Assembly: GCF_014144865.1 (NCBI RefSeq)
Contig: NZ_JAALDM010000055.1
Location: 1 to 33,871 of the forward strand
Source: Dietzia aerolata
Lineage (GTDB): Bacteria; Actinomycetota; Actinomycetes; Mycobacteriales; Mycobacteriaceae
Direction: 5' to 3'
Length of the DNA stretch: 33,871 nt
Below the pieces are notes generated by a model, which saw only the letters and a program-made list of their open reading frames with translations, was not told where the DNA came from and did no database searches. Below are positions 7,822 through 16,658 of this stretch, in pieces (the stretch's first letter is position 1; each line of letters starts with the position of its first letter). The translations under genes were made by a program, and so were the position numbers.

Positions 7822-9030
7822 TCAGAAGATCAGCGTGGTGACGGTGTGGATCACAAGACCGGCCAGCGCACCCACGACGGTGCCGTTGATACGGATGAAC
7901 TGCAGGTCCTTGCCGGCCAGGAGCTCGATCTTGTCGGATGCCTCGTCGGCATCCCATCGCTCGACGGTCTCGGAGATGATCGAGGTGACCTCACCGGCAT
8001 AGTTCTCGGCGACGTAGCGGGCGGTACGCGTCATGTAGTCGTCGAGGCGATCGCGCACCTTCACATCCTCGACCAGCATGTCCGCCAGTCGGCGCAGCAG
8101 GTCGTCGATCTTCACCCGCAGGGTGGAGGAGGTGTCCTCGGTGGCCTCGATGACCATGCGCTTGGCGGCCGCCCATGCCGAGCCGGCGGCGCGCTGGACC
8201 TCCTCGCGGTTCATGACCTCCTGCTTGAAGATCTCAAGCTTGGCCATGGTCGCCGGGTCGTGCTGCAGGTCGCGGGCGAAGTCCTCGACAAATCCGATCA
8301 GGGCGACGCGCACGGGGTGCTGCTTGTCGACCTTGATCTGCCACGTCCACTCGCTCAGCTCGCGGTAGGCGCGATCCGACAGCAGTTCGTTGACGAACTG
8401 CGGCGCCCATGTGGGGGCCTTCTCCCGCACCCAGCGGTCGATAGTCTCCGGATTGGCCTCCACCCAACTGTGGGCGCGGTCGGCCATGAGATCCATGAGC
8501 GGCAGGTGCCTGCCCTCGTCGAGGAGTTCGGCGAGGATTCGGCCGGCGGGCGGTCCCCACTCCGGTTCGGCGATGCGCGCGACGATCGTTCGCTCGATGA
8601 TCGCCACCGCGTCCTCGTCGCGCAGCACGGCCAGTACCGAACGGATTGCCTTGGCGGCCTGGTCGGAGGCCATCGCCCGGTGTTCGGGGTCCTGCAACCA
8701 TTCCCCGGCCCGTTCGGGAATGTGTGCGCTACGGACCTTCTCGCTCACCATCTCAGGATCGAGGAAGTTCTCCCCCACGAACTCGCCCAGCGAACTACCG
8801 AGCTGGTCCTTCTTCTTGCGGATCAGCGCGGTGTGCGGGATCGGGATGCCCAGCGGGTGCCGGAACAGAGCGGTGACGGCGAACCAGTCCGCGAGGCCGC
8901 CGACCATTCCGGCTTCCGCGGCGGCGCGGACGAACCCCACCCAGGGGTCGGCGCCGTTGTGTATCGCGTACTCGGCGATCAGATAGATCACCCCGGCCAC
9001 GACGAGGAAACCCGTCGAGACCACCTTCAT
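7822..9030 (-). CDS. DUF445 family membrane-anchored protein
   Basis: A protein of 402 residues from the first ATG, with an N-terminal hydrophobic segment (TGFLVVAGVIYLIAEYAI), the DUF445 signature GMVGGLADWFAVTALFRHPL, a long helical middle and a second hydrophobic segment at the C-terminus (NGTVVGALAGLVIHTVTTLI). DUF445 proteins are membrane proteins of unknown function. The ATG at 9030 lacks a ribosome site and falls inside what looks like the family N-terminus: the codons upstream read AERRSALRRMKVVSTGF, as related proteins do. The frame stays open back to a CTG at 9123 that overlaps the stop of the upstream gene and has GAGGA 6 nt before it. No ATG, GTG or TTG occurs in that stretch. The true product is therefore probably 433 residues starting at CTG. 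Confidence 0.88.
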   Translation of the reverse strand: MKVVSTGFLVVAGVIYLIAEYAIHNGADPWVGFVRAAAEAGMVGGLADWFAVTALFRHPLGIPIPHTALIRKKKDQLGSSLGEFVGENFLDPEMVSEKVRSAHIPERAGEWLQDPEHRAMASDQAAKAIRSVLAVLRDEDAVAIIERTIVARIAEPEWGPPAGRILAELLDEGRHLPLMDLMADRAHSWVEANPETIDRWVREKAPTWAPQFVNELLSDRAYRELSEWTWQIKVDKQHPVRVALIGFVEDFARDLQHDPATMAKLEIFKQEVMNREEVQRAAGSAWAAAKRMVIEATEDTSSTLRVKIDDLLRRLADMLVEDVKVRDRLDDYMTRTARYVAENYAGEVTSIISETVERWDADEASDKIELLAGKDLQFIRINGTVVGALAGLVIHTVTTLIF

Positions 9031-9061
9031 CCGGCGGAGCGCGGATCTCCGCTCAGCGTCA

Positions 9062-9102
9062 GCCGCCGGGTCGCCCGCCTTGAGGGCGGCGGACCCGGCG
9101 GC
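9062..9102. repeat. inverted repeat, 11-bp arms
   Basis: GCCGCCGGGTC (9062-9072) and GACCCGGCGGC (9092-9102) can pair on either strand. It lies just after the small membrane protein gene, so it may be a terminator or attenuator; if the DUF445 gene starts at the upstream CTG, the repeat is coding. Confidence 0.45.
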
Positions 9103-9119
9103 CGCGGTGCTGTCAAGCG

Positions 9120-9428
9120 TCAGTGCGCGTCCTCGCGTCCGTACTTACGGAAGCCGATCATGCAGATGACGAGCCCGATCAGGAACACCACGGTGGTGGC
9201 CACGACGGCGGCGATGACCAGGCCGAGCGAGACGTTCATGTTGTCCACGTAGTAGCCGTACGCGGTGAGCGGCAGGCCCAGCATGCACATGCTCAGCAGG
9301 AGGATCGCCGAACCGAGGTAGATCTCGGTCGAGTACAGCGGGTAGGTGGGGGCGACGGTCGTCGCGTACTCCGGGTAGTACTCCTCGACGATGGCGGCAC
9401 CAGTGTGCTCGAGGGTCTGACCGGCCAT
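9120..9428 (-). CDS. small two-helix membrane protein
   Basis: A 102-residue protein not assigned to a family. It has a tyrosine-rich N-terminus (EEYYPEYATTVAPTYPLYSTEIY) and two hydrophobic helices (GSAILLLSMCMLGLPLTAY and GLVIAAVVATTVVFLIGLV), ending in FRKYGREDAH. The ATG at 9428 has AGAGG 8 nt upstream and is preferred over a TTG at 9449. A possible TAGGAT -10 lies at 9497-9492 in the 77-base gap after the MetE-like gene. The stop overlaps a putative CTG start of the DUF445 gene, so the two are probably cotranscribed. Confidence 0.75.
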   Translation of the reverse strand: MAGQTLEHTGAAIVEEYYPEYATTVAPTYPLYSTEIYLGSAILLLSMCMLGLPLTAYGYYVDNMNVSLGLVIAAVVATTVVFLIGLVICMIGFRKYGREDAH

Positions 9429-9505
9429 GATGTCGTCCTCTTTCGTCAACTACCGATCCCGTACCGAAGGTCCGGGACTTGTTATGCCGTAATCCTATTA
9501 GAAGC

Positions 9506-11863
9506 TCAGGAATCCCGGGCAACCGCCCGTCTGATTCGTCGCGCGGCGGTCACCAGGTTGCGCAGGCTGGGCTCCAACTGCCAGGTGTAGCGGCTCTTCA
9601 GACCGCCGTCCGGAACGGCCCACAGCCGCTCCACACCGACCGCGTCGACACCCTCGAGCAGCCGCTCGTGCAGCAGATCGATGTCCGGCACGAAGCCCGA
9701 CCTGGACTCGTAGACGCCCGGCGCGACCTGCCGGGTCAGCGTGTGGTCCTGCAGCGCGTCGAGCACCCACTCGATCGACCGGGTGGCCACGATGTTCGTC
9801 ACGTCGGCGTCGAGTCGCTCGATCGCCTCCGTCATCACCCGCAGCGACGAGTAGCTCAGGTGCGTGTGGATCTGGGTCTCGGGCCGCGCCCCCGCCGTGG
9901 CCAGCCGGAAGGTGCCCACCGCCCAGTCCAGGTACGCGCGGCGGTCGGCACCGCGCCGCGGCAGCAACTCCCGGATCGCCGGCTCGTCGACCTGCACGAT
10001 CGCCGTGCCCGCCGCCTCCAGGTCCGCCACCTCGTCGCGGATCACCAGCGCCAGCTGCGTGCCGACCTCCTCCAGCGACAGGTCGGTGCGGCAGAAGGAA
10101 CGCGCCAGCATCGTCACCGGCCCGGTGACGATCCCCTTGACCGGCCGGTCCGTCAGCGACTGCGCGTACGCCGTCCACTCCACCGTCATGGGAGCGGGCC
10201 GGGCCACGTCCCCGTAGAGGACGGGCGGGCGCACGCAGCGCGAGCCGTACGACTGCACCCAGCCGTGGCGGGTGGCGGCGAACCCGTCGAGTAGTTCGGC
10301 GAAGTACTGCACCATGTCGTTGCGCTCGACCTCGCCGTGCACCAGCACGTCCAGCCCCATGTCCTCCTGCAGCCGGATCACCTCGGCGATCTCCTCGCGC
10401 AGGTACGCCCGGTAGCGCTCGAAATCGATCCGGCCCTCCGCCAGATCGAGCCGCGCCCGCCGGATCTGGACCGTCTGGGGAAAGGACCCCAGGGTCGCGG
10501 TCGGCAACACCGGCAGCGACAGCCTGTCCGCCTGCCGGGCGGCCCGCTGTCCGTACGGGACACGGACCTTGTCGTCGTCGTCGACCCCGGACGTCCTGGC
10601 GCGCACATCGGCGCGGCGCGCGCTGGGCAGGACCGGAAGCGGGCGCCAGCGCGGGGTGGGGCCGTCCTCGAGCGCGGCGGCGAGCGAGACCACCTCGGCG
10701 ACCTTCTGGTCCGCGAACGCCAGCGAATCGGCCAACTCGACCGGGAGGGCGGTCTCCGCGCGCACGTCGTACGGGACGTGCAGGAGGGTGCAGGAGGTGG
10801 TCACCACCAGGTCGTCGAACACGGCCTTGAGTTCACGCAGGTACTCGAGGCTCGCGAATTTGTCTGTGCGCCAGACATTCTGACCGTCGACTACACCGGC
10901 GTAGAGGCGCTTGCCGGCCAGGCCGGGTATCGCCGCGAGCTCGGCGGCCGGGCGTCGCCCGTACACCAGATCCAACCCGATCGCCTCTACGTTCGTCGAG
11001 GCCAGTGCCGGCAGAGCTCCGGCGAGATCGCCGTACGCGCCCGTCACCAGGATCCGAGGACGGGAGGGCGCCGCGGCGAGCCGGTCGTAGGCCTGGAGCA
11101 GGCGCTCGATCTCGGCGTCGGTGCGTTCCATCGTCATGCACGGCTCGTCGAACTGCACGCACTCCACGCCCACCTCGGCGAGCACGTTCAGCAGGGCCTC
11201 GTACTGCTCCAGCAGCCGGTCCAGCGCGTCGAGGGGCACGAACGACGACCGCGCGGCGCGGCTCTCGGCGCCGGCATCGGCATCGGCATCGGCACCGGCA
11301 CCGTCATCAGCACCGGCCTCCACCTTGCTGAGCAGCAACAATGACACCGGACCGGTCACCACGGGCCGGATCTCATAGCCCAGCTCCCGCGCCCGCGCGA
11401 CCTCCGCCAGTAGCCCCTCCGGCCGCAGCTCCAGCGGGGTGTCCGGCGAGAACTCGGGCTGCCGGTAGAGGTAACTCGTGCCCTGCAGCGACACCAGCTC
11501 GAGCGGCGGGACGTCGGCGCGGCCGCGGGCGAGCGCGAACACGGTGTCGACCGGGGGCAGCCCCTCGATAAGGTCGCGGAACCGGCCCGGCACGGCGCCG
11601 AAGAGCAGGGCGTCGTCAAGGATGTGGTCGTAGAACGAGAAGGTGTTGCCGGGCAGTTGCGTCAGGCCGGCGTCGTGCAGATCGTGCCAGGTCCGGTCAC
11701 GGATCCGCCGCCCCACGGCGAGGAGTTCAGCGCGGGTGCCGTCGCCGTGCCAGTATCGCTCGAGCGCGCGTTTGAGCTCCCGACGACGACCGATGCGTGG
11801 GTACCCGGGGACACTCGAGGCGCGGCTCGGCGCGAGGTGCGGTGAAGGGGGCGACGACGACAA
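9506..11863 (-). CDS. MetE-family protein lacking the zinc site (B12-independent methionine synthase homologue)
   Basis: A 785-residue, full-length two-domain homologue of cobalamin-independent methionine synthase. The N-terminal PRIGRRRELKRALERYW and C-terminal ATLGSFPQT, HGEVERNDMVQYF, SYGSRCVRPP, VKGIVTGPVTM and VQVDEPAIRE segments are conserved. However, aligned to E. coli MetE at a constant offset of 27, the zinc ligands Cys643, Glu665 and Cys726 are Ser670, Val692 and Gly753; only the His (His668) remains. The conserved His of the YDIHSP motif is Arg721. The enzyme therefore should not activate homocysteine in the usual way; it may be a pseudoenzyme or use another chemistry. The only in-frame start is a TTG, 4 nt after the fadB2 stop, implying coupled translation. 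Two low-complexity inserts (GADADADAG near residue 195; VDDDDKV in the interdomain linker) are extra. Confidence 0.88.
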   Translation of the reverse strand: MSSSPPSPHLAPSRASSVPGYPRIGRRRELKRALERYWHGDGTRAELLAVGRRIRDRTWHDLHDAGLTQLPGNTFSFYDHILDDALLFGAVPGRFRDLIEGLPPVDTVFALARGRADVPPLELVSLQGTSYLYRQPEFSPDTPLELRPEGLLAEVARARELGYEIRPVVTGPVSLLLLSKVEAGADDGAGADADADAGAESRAARSSFVPLDALDRLLEQYEALLNVLAEVGVECVQFDEPCMTMERTDAEIERLLQAYDRLAAAPSRPRILVTGAYGDLAGALPALASTNVEAIGLDLVYGRRPAAELAAIPGLAGKRLYAGVVDGQNVWRTDKFASLEYLRELKAVFDDLVVTTSCTLLHVPYDVRAETALPVELADSLAFADQKVAEVVSLAAALEDGPTPRWRPLPVLPSARRADVRARTSGVDDDDKVRVPYGQRAARQADRLSLPVLPTATLGSFPQTVQIRRARLDLAEGRIDFERYRAYLREEIAEVIRLQEDMGLDVLVHGEVERNDMVQYFAELLDGFAATRHGWVQSYGSRCVRPPVLYGDVARPAPMTVEWTAYAQSLTDRPVKGIVTGPVTMLARSFCRTDLSLEEVGTQLALVIRDEVADLEAAGTAIVQVDEPAIRELLPRRGADRRAYLDWAVGTFRLATAGARPETQIHTHLSYSSLRVMTEAIERLDADVTNIVATRSIEWVLDALQDHTLTRQVAPGVYESRSGFVPDIDLLHERLLEGVDAVGVERLWAVPDGGLKSRYTWQLEPSLRNLVTAARRIRRAVARDS
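11270..11316. repeat. hexanucleotide microsatellite in the MetE-like gene
   Basis: GGCATC three times followed by GGCACC twice (plus strand), encoding an Ala-Asp-Gly run on the minus strand. In-frame expansion is tolerated because the unit is two codons. Confidence 0.7.
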
Positions 11864-11867
11864 CGCG

Positions 11868-12788
11868 TCAGCGACCCGCGCCCGCCGTCAACCGCGGCGA
11901 GGCGTACCGATAGAAGCCGTGCCCTGATTTCTTGCCGAGACGGCCGGCCTCGACCATCCGGAGCAGTAACGGTGGCGGCGAGTAGAGGGGTTCCTTGAAC
12001 TCGGCGTACATGGAATCGGCGATCGCCTTGACGGTGTCCAGGCCCACGTGGTCGGCCAGCGACAGCGGCCCCATGGGGTGTGCGCAGCCGAGCACCATGG
12101 CCCGGTCGATGTCCTCGGGCGTGGCGTGGCCGGACTCGGACATGCGGATTGCCGAGAGCAAGTACGGCACGAGCAGGGCGTTGACCACGGCGCCCGAGCG
12201 GTCGGCGGAGTGCACGACCTGCTTGCCGAGAACCTGCTGGGCAAAGTCCTCGGCGCGGGCGCGGACGGTCTCGCCGGTCTCGAGGGTGCTCACCAGCTCG
12301 ACGAGCGGGAGCACGGGAACCGGGTTGAAGAAGTGCATGCCGATCACGCGCTCGGGGCGGGTGGTGGCGGTGCCGAGTTTCATGATGGGGATCGACGAGG
12401 TGTTGGAGGCCAGGACGGCCTGTGGGTCGTCGATGACCTGGTCGAGTTCCCGGAACACGGCGGTTTTGGCGGCCTCGTCCTCGACGATAGCCTCGATCAC
12501 CAGCTGGCGGTCCTCGAAGTCTTCGAGGTCGGTGGTGAATCGGAGCCGGAGGGCGGCGCGGTCTCGTTCGCGTTCGGTGATCTTGCCGGAGGAGACGCCG
12601 CGGTCGAGGGAGTCCAGGATGCGGGCGCGGCCGGCGGCGGCCAGCTCCTTGGTGGATTCCCACACCAGGACGTCGACGTGTGCCCGGGCGCAGACCTCGG
12701 CGATGCCGGCCCCCATGAGTCCGGCGCCCACCACGCCGACGCGGGTGATCCGCCCGTGGTCGGTGTCCGCGTCTCGGGGGCTGCTCAT
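11868..12788 (-). CDS. fadB2: 3-hydroxybutyryl-CoA dehydrogenase
   Basis: NAD(P)-dependent oxidation of 3-hydroxyacyl-CoA to 3-oxoacyl-CoA, in short-chain fatty-acid metabolism. The 306-residue protein has the Rossmann motif GAGLMG (residues 21-26) and the active-site set of the family: Ser in LASNTSSIPI (128-135), His152 in MHFFNPVPV, Glu164 in PLVELVST and Asn203 in VVNALLVPYLLSAIRM. The C-terminal HPMGPLSLADHVGLDT segment is typical. As in M. tuberculosis (Rv0467-Rv0468) it neighbours isocitrate lyase. The ATG at 12788 has no strong ribosome site. The stop lies 4 nt before the MetE-like start. Confidence 0.95.
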   Translation of the reverse strand: MSSPRDADTDHGRITRVGVVGAGLMGAGIAEVCARAHVDVLVWESTKELAAAGRARILDSLDRGVSSGKITERERDRAALRLRFTTDLEDFEDRQLVIEAIVEDEAAKTAVFRELDQVIDDPQAVLASNTSSIPIMKLGTATTRPERVIGMHFFNPVPVLPLVELVSTLETGETVRARAEDFAQQVLGKQVVHSADRSGAVVNALLVPYLLSAIRMSESGHATPEDIDRAMVLGCAHPMGPLSLADHVGLDTVKAIADSMYAEFKEPLYSPPPLLLRMVEAGRLGKKSGHGFYRYASPRLTAGAGR

Positions 12789-12851
12789 CTCTACTGGGCC
12801 CTTCTCCGGGGTGGTCGGTGTCTCCGTCGTCTGTCGTCGGCTCTGACGACA

Positions 12852-12894
12852 CCGGGGGCCGCGTCCGCCTCGTCGAGACGGCCGCGGCCCCCGG
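12852..12894. terminator. GC-rich hairpin downstream of aceA
   Basis: A perfect 12-bp stem CCGGGGGCCGCG/CGCGGCCCCCGG with a 19-nt loop; outer ACA/TGTGT bases extend it. It lies between aceA and fadB2, both leftward, and can end the aceA transcript or protect its 3' end. No clear T-tract. Confidence 0.55.
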
Positions 12895-12914
12895 ATGTGT
12901 TCACGTCAGTGGTG

Positions 12915-12944
12915 AGTGCTGATTCCCGTGGGAGTCAGCGCTCG
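12915..12944. terminator. second hairpin downstream of aceA
   Basis: Arms 12915-12928 and 12931-12944 pair over 14 positions with two G-U pairs. Together with the hairpin at 12852 it forms a double terminator or mRNA-stabilising structure directly after the aceA stop. Confidence 0.5.
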
Positions 12945-12968
12945 CCGACCCTTGCGGGCCGACAGAGA

Positions 12969-14258
12969 TCAGTGGAACTGACCCTCTTCGGTGGAGCCCT
13001 TCAGCGCCGCGGTGGACGTGTTGGGGTCGACCGTGGTGGCGATGAGGTCGAAGTAGCCGGCGCCGACCTCGCGCTGGTGCTTGACCGCGGTGAAGCCACG
13101 CTCCTCGGCGGCCTTGAACTCGCGCTCCTGCAGCTCGACGAAGGCCGACATCTGGTTGCGGGCGTAGCCGTAGGCCAGGTCGAACATGCCGTAGTTGAGC
13201 GAGTGGAAGCCCGCCAGGGTGATGAACTGGAACTTGAAGCCCATCGCGCCGAGCTCCTTCTGGAACTTCGCGATGGTGGCGTCGTCCAGGTTCGCCTTCC
13301 AGTTGAAGGAGGGCGAGCAGTTGTAGGCCAGGAGCTGGTCCGGGTACTCGGCCTTGACGGCCTCGGCGAACTGCTTGGCGTACTCGAGATCCGGGGTGCC
13401 GGTCTCCATCCAGATCAGGTCGGCGTACGGGGCGTAGGCCTTGGCGCGCTCGATGCAGGGCTCGATGCCGTTCTTGACGTTGTAGAAGCCCTCGGGGGTG
13501 CGCTCGCCGGTGATGAACGGGCGGTCACGCTCGTCCACGTCGGAGGTGATGAGCGTGGCGGCCTCGGCGTCGGTACGCGCGATGATCACGGACGGCACGT
13601 TGGCGACGTCGGCCGCGAGACGGGCCGAGGTCAGGGTCCGGATGTGCTGGTTGGTCGGGATGAGGACCTTGCCGCCCAGGTGGCCACACTTCTTCTCGGA
13701 GGCCAGCTGGTCCTCCCAGTGCACACCGGCGGCGCCGGCGGCGATCATGGCCTTCTGCAGCTCGTAGGCGTTCAGGGCGCCACCGAAGCCGGCCTCGGCG
13801 TCGGCCACGATCGGGGCGAGCCAGTTCTCGACCGAGGTGTCACCCTCGATGCGGGCGATCTCGTCGGCACGCAGCAGGGCGTTGTTGATGCGACGGACGA
13901 CGTTCGGCACCGAGTTGGCCGGGTACAGCGACTGGTCCGGGTAGGTGTGGCCCGAGAGGTTGGCGTCGCCGGCGACCTGCCAGCCGGAGAGGTACACGGC
14001 CTCGAGGCCCGCACGGATCTGCTGCACGGCCTGGTTACCGGTCAGCGCGCCGAGGGAGTTGACGAAGTCCTTGTTGTTGACCTTGTCCCAGAGGATCTCC
14101 GCGCCGCGGCGGGCGAGGGTGTGCTCCTCGACGACGGTGCCCTGCAGCTCGGCGACCTGCTCGGCCGTGTAGTTGCGGGTGATGCCCTTCCAGCGGGGGT
14201 TGGTGTCCCAGTCCTTCTGGATCTCTTCAGCGGTACGTGCCTTGCCGACGTTCGACAT
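12969..14258 (-). CDS. aceA: isocitrate lyase
   Basis: First enzyme of the glyoxylate bypass, splitting isocitrate into succinate and glyoxylate, needed on acetate and fatty acids. The 429-residue length is typical of the short actinobacterial form (Icl1). The catalytic motif KKCGHLGGK places the nucleophile at Cys191; the metal-binding [10 protein letters not shown] (Asp153) and the C-terminal [13 protein letters not shown] are conserved. The ATG at 14258 (MSNVGKART) matches the family N-terminus; upstream in-frame codons extend into the ramB control region and are not used. AAAGAG precedes the start. It is divergent from ramB, whose product is expected to control it through TTGCAAA-type sites in the shared gap. 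Confidence 0.97.
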   Translation of the reverse strand: MSNVGKARTAEEIQKDWDTNPRWKGITRNYTAEQVAELQGTVVEEHTLARRGAEILWDKVNNKDFVNSLGALTGNQAVQQIRAGLEAVYLSGWQVAGDANLSGHTYPDQSLYPANSVPNVVRRINNALLRADEIARIEGDTSVENWLAPIVADAEAGFGGALNAYELQKAMIAAGAAGVHWEDQLASEKKCGHLGGKVLIPTNQHIRTLTSARLAADVANVPSVIIARTDAEAATLITSDVDERDRPFITGERTPEGFYNVKNGIEPCIERAKAYAPYADLIWMETGTPDLEYAKQFAEAVKAEYPDQLLAYNCSPSFNWKANLDDATIAKFQKELGAMGFKFQFITLAGFHSLNYGMFDLAYGYARNQMSAFVELQEREFKAAEERGFTAVKHQREVGAGYFDLIATTVDPNTSTAALKGSTEEGQFH

Positions 14259-14454
14259 CGCGACTCTTTTCTGTCTCGGGGGCGGACTCGAGTTCGCATA
14301 ATTGCGAGTCCGAGATCCTGTACGGCACAAGACTGCCACATGATCCACACCGCGTCTACCTGCATTTTCTGCAAATTCGGCGAGTTTCCTTGCCTCTTTT
14401 GCAAACTTTGCGAAGAATGTGGGGTGCGCCACGCCAATGTTGGGAGTAGACCTG
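14259..14454. promoter_or_regulatory. aceA/ramB intergenic region with RamB-type boxes
   Basis: A 196-base divergent control region, AT-rich in its right half. It holds three TTTGCAAA-like motifs: TTTTCTGCAAATT at 14365-14377, TTTTGCAAA at 14397-14405 and AAACTTTGCGAA at 14403-14414. The last two overlap. RamB of Corynebacterium glutamicum binds sequences of this kind, and RamB of M. tuberculosis binds the icl1 promoter, so control of aceA and autoregulation of ramB are likely. GGGAG at 14441-14446 serves the ramB ATG. Confidence 0.65.
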
Positions 14455-15918
14455 ATGACGACCTCACATATGGGTTCACGCCTCCGCCGGCTCCGTGAGG
14501 AACAGCACCTCACGCAGGCCGCGTTCGCCGAGACGCTGGGGCTGTCGGCCAGCTACCTGAACCAGCTCGAGAAGGACACCCGGCCTATCACCTCGCGTGT
14601 GTTGGCCCGCCTCTCGGAGGTCTACGGGGTGGATTCGACGTTCTTCGCCTCGGACTCGGACACCCGCCTCATCGCGGAGCTCACCGAGGCGCTCTCCGAC
14701 CCCCAGGTCTCCTCGGGCATTCCCTCCTCCGAGGTGATCGACCTCGTCCGGGCGCACCCGGCCCTCGCGCGCGCCTTCGCCGTCCTCAACCAGCGCTACC
14801 GCAATTCCGCGGATCTCCTGGCGGCCCTCACCGAGAGCCGCAACGTCCCCGGCGGCGAAGTGGATCATTCGGCGCTGGCGATGCCCCACGAGGAGGTGCG
14901 GGACTACTTCTATCAGCGGCAGAACTACATCGACTCCCTCGACACCGCCGCGGAGGAACTCACCAACCGGATCCGCATGAACCGCGGCGACGTGCGGACC
15001 GAGCTCGAGAACCGTCTCGCGGAGACGCACGGCGTCCGGGTCGCCCGCCGCGTCGATCTCCCGGACGGGCTGTGGCACCGCTTCTCCGCCGAGGAGCGCC
15101 GACTCGACCTGTCGGCGCACCTCACGGCCGGCCAGCAGGCGTTCCGTGTCGCGTCGGAGCTGGCGTTTCTGGAGCACGAGGACCTGCTGGACCAGCTCGT
15201 CGCCGACGGCACGTTCTCCTCCCCCGCCGCCCGCGCCCTGGCCCTGCGCGGCCTGGCCAACTATTTCGCGGCCGCGGTCCTCATGCCGTACGAGCGTTTC
15301 CTCGACACCGCGGAGGACTTCCGATACGACGTCGAGCGGCTCATGACCTTCCACGCCACCGGATACGAGACGGTCTGCCACCGCCTGTCGACGCTGCAGC
15401 GCCCGGGCGCCGCGGGCGTGCCGTTCAGCTTCGTCCGGGTCGACCGTGCGGGGAACATGTCCAAACGCCAGTCGGCGTCGGGGATGCATTTCACCACGTC
15501 CGGCGGCACGTGCCCGCTGTGGAACATCTACGAGACGTTCTCGTTCCCGGGCAAGATCATGCGCCAGCTCGCCGAGACCACCGACGGCCGCGTGCACCTG
15601 TGGGTCTCGCGCACGGTCACCACCCGGCCCATGCGATTCGGCCAGTCGCGCAAGACCTTCGCGATCGGCCTGGGCTGCGACGTCCGGCACGCGCATCGGA
15701 CCGTGTATTCGCAGGGCCTGGACCTCGACGACACCGAGGCCACCGCCAAGATCGGCGCCGGCTGCCGGATGTGCGAGCGCCCGGCCTGCCCGCAGCGCGC
15801 GTTCCCGCCGCTCAACCGCACGCTGTCGGTGGACGCCCACCGCTCGGCCCTGTCGCCGTACCTCCTCGACGAACCCGGCTCCCCGGCCCGGCCCACTGCC
15901 CTACCCTTGCGGCCATGA
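14455..15918 (+). CDS. ramB: RamB-type regulator of acetate/glyoxylate metabolism
   Basis: A 487-residue regulator with an N-terminal XRE helix-turn-helix (about residues 6-60, [20 protein letters not shown] ... [16 protein letters not shown]), a central peptidase-like IrrE/DUF955 domain and a C-terminal cysteine-rich segment ([15 protein letters not shown]) that characterises the ScfR/RamB family. The ATG at 14455 has GGGAG 8 nt upstream; GTG 14419 and ATG 14437 are possible but lack a site. RamB represses or activates genes of acetate and propionate use. It is adjacent and divergent to aceA, and overlaps the downstream CMD gene by ATGA. The order matches Rv0465c-Rv0464c. Confidence 0.93.
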   Translation: MTTSHMGSRLRRLREEQHLTQAAFAETLGLSASYLNQLEKDTRPITSRVLARLSEVYGVDSTFFASDSDTRLIAELTEALSDPQVSSGIPSSEVIDLVRAHPALARAFAVLNQRYRNSADLLAALTESRNVPGGEVDHSALAMPHEEVRDYFYQRQNYIDSLDTAAEELTNRIRMNRGDVRTELENRLAETHGVRVARRVDLPDGLWHRFSAEERRLDLSAHLTAGQQAFRVASELAFLEHEDLLDQLVADGTFSSPAARALALRGLANYFAAAVLMPYERFLDTAEDFRYDVERLMTFHATGYETVCHRLSTLQRPGAAGVPFSFVRVDRAGNMSKRQSASGMHFTTSGGTCPLWNIYETFSFPGKIMRQLAETTDGRVHLWVSRTVTTRPMRFGQSRKTFAIGLGCDVRHAHRTVYSQGLDLDDTEATAKIGAGCRMCERPACPQRAFPPLNRTLSVDAHRSALSPYLLDEPGSPARPTALPLRP

Positions 15919-16535
15919 GCCAGCCGAGCAGCAACCCCGACGCCCACGCCCAGCCGGGCGCCGACCCCAAGCCCCAGGGCACCCCCACCGCCCCCTCCGG
16001 CACGCCCCGCATCCGCCCCGGCGGCTTCCGCGAACTCGGCCCGTTCGGTTGGTTCGTCAACCGCGTGGGCGCGCGCGTGACCAGCAAGCGCGACGTCCAC
16101 CTGTTCTCCACCCTCGGCCACGCGCGCCGCCTGTTCCCCGCCTGGCTGGCCTACTCGGGGATGATGATGCCGTTCGGCATCCTCGACCGCCGGACCACCG
16201 AGTTGGTGATCCTGCGCATCGCGTTTGTGCGGGGCAGCGCCTACGAGCGCGCGCACCACGAGCGCATCGGTGCGAGCGTAGGACTGGACGACGACGACAT
16301 CGTCCGCACCACCGAAGACCCCGCAACCGCGGAGTGGACGCCCCGACTCCGAGCCGTGTTGACCGCCGTCGACGAGCTGGTGCAGACCAAGGACCTCGCC
16401 GACGACACCTGGTCGACCCTGGCCTCGCACTTGAACCAGTCGGAACTCATCGCGCTGGTCCAGTTGATCGCCCAGTACGACGGCCTCGCCACCTCGCTGC
16501 ACGTCCTGCGCATCCAGCCCGACGTCCCCCGCTGA
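15915..16535 (+). CDS. carboxymuconolactone decarboxylase (AhpD-fold) family protein
   Basis: A 206-residue protein with a proline-rich, probably disordered first ~35 residues and an AhpD-fold domain: HARRLFPAWLAYSGMMMPFG, TTELVILRIAFVRGSAYERAHH and a C-terminal ELIALVQLIAQYDGLATSL. It contains no cysteine, so the CxxC peroxidase chemistry of AhpD is absent; it is closer to the YERAHH-type decarboxylase/lactonase branch. It corresponds to Rv0464c and overlaps the ramB stop by ATGA, so the two are cotranslated. The substrate is unknown. The loop LDDDDI is encoded by a GAC repeat. Confidence 0.88.
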   Translation: MSQPSSNPDAHAQPGADPKPQGTPTAPSGTPRIRPGGFRELGPFGWFVNRVGARVTSKRDVHLFSTLGHARRLFPAWLAYSGMMMPFGILDRRTTELVILRIAFVRGSAYERAHHERIGASVGLDDDDIVRTTEDPATAEWTPRLRAVLTAVDELVQTKDLADDTWSTLASHLNQSELIALVQLIAQYDGLATSLHVLRIQPDVPR

Positions 16536-16582
16536 CCAACCCAGCCTCGCCCGGCCGGCCCCCCTTCCCGCCCTCCCGCCTT

Positions 16583-16630
16583 CCCGCATCGAGAAGTGGG
16601 TTCCGCACAACGCCACTCGACAAATGCGGG
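16583..16630. terminator. imperfect hairpin between convergent genes
   Basis: CCCGCATCGAGAAGTGG (16583-16599) pairs imperfectly with CCACTCGACAAATGCGGG (16613-16630). It lies between the rightward CMD gene and the leftward GH65 gene and can end both. Confidence 0.5.
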
Positions 16631-16658
16631 CCAAACCCTCTGCTCAACGCCCCCGGCG

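Noticed and set aside
11662-12852. Minus-strand open frame of 396 codons overlapping fadB2 and the MetE-like gene
   Set aside because: Arg/Pro-rich shadow in the wrong frame of two complete genes.
12789-12968. Possible SAM or cobalamin riboswitch for the fadB2-MetE unit
   Set aside because: Only terminator-like hairpins are seen; no conserved riboswitch core could be recognised.
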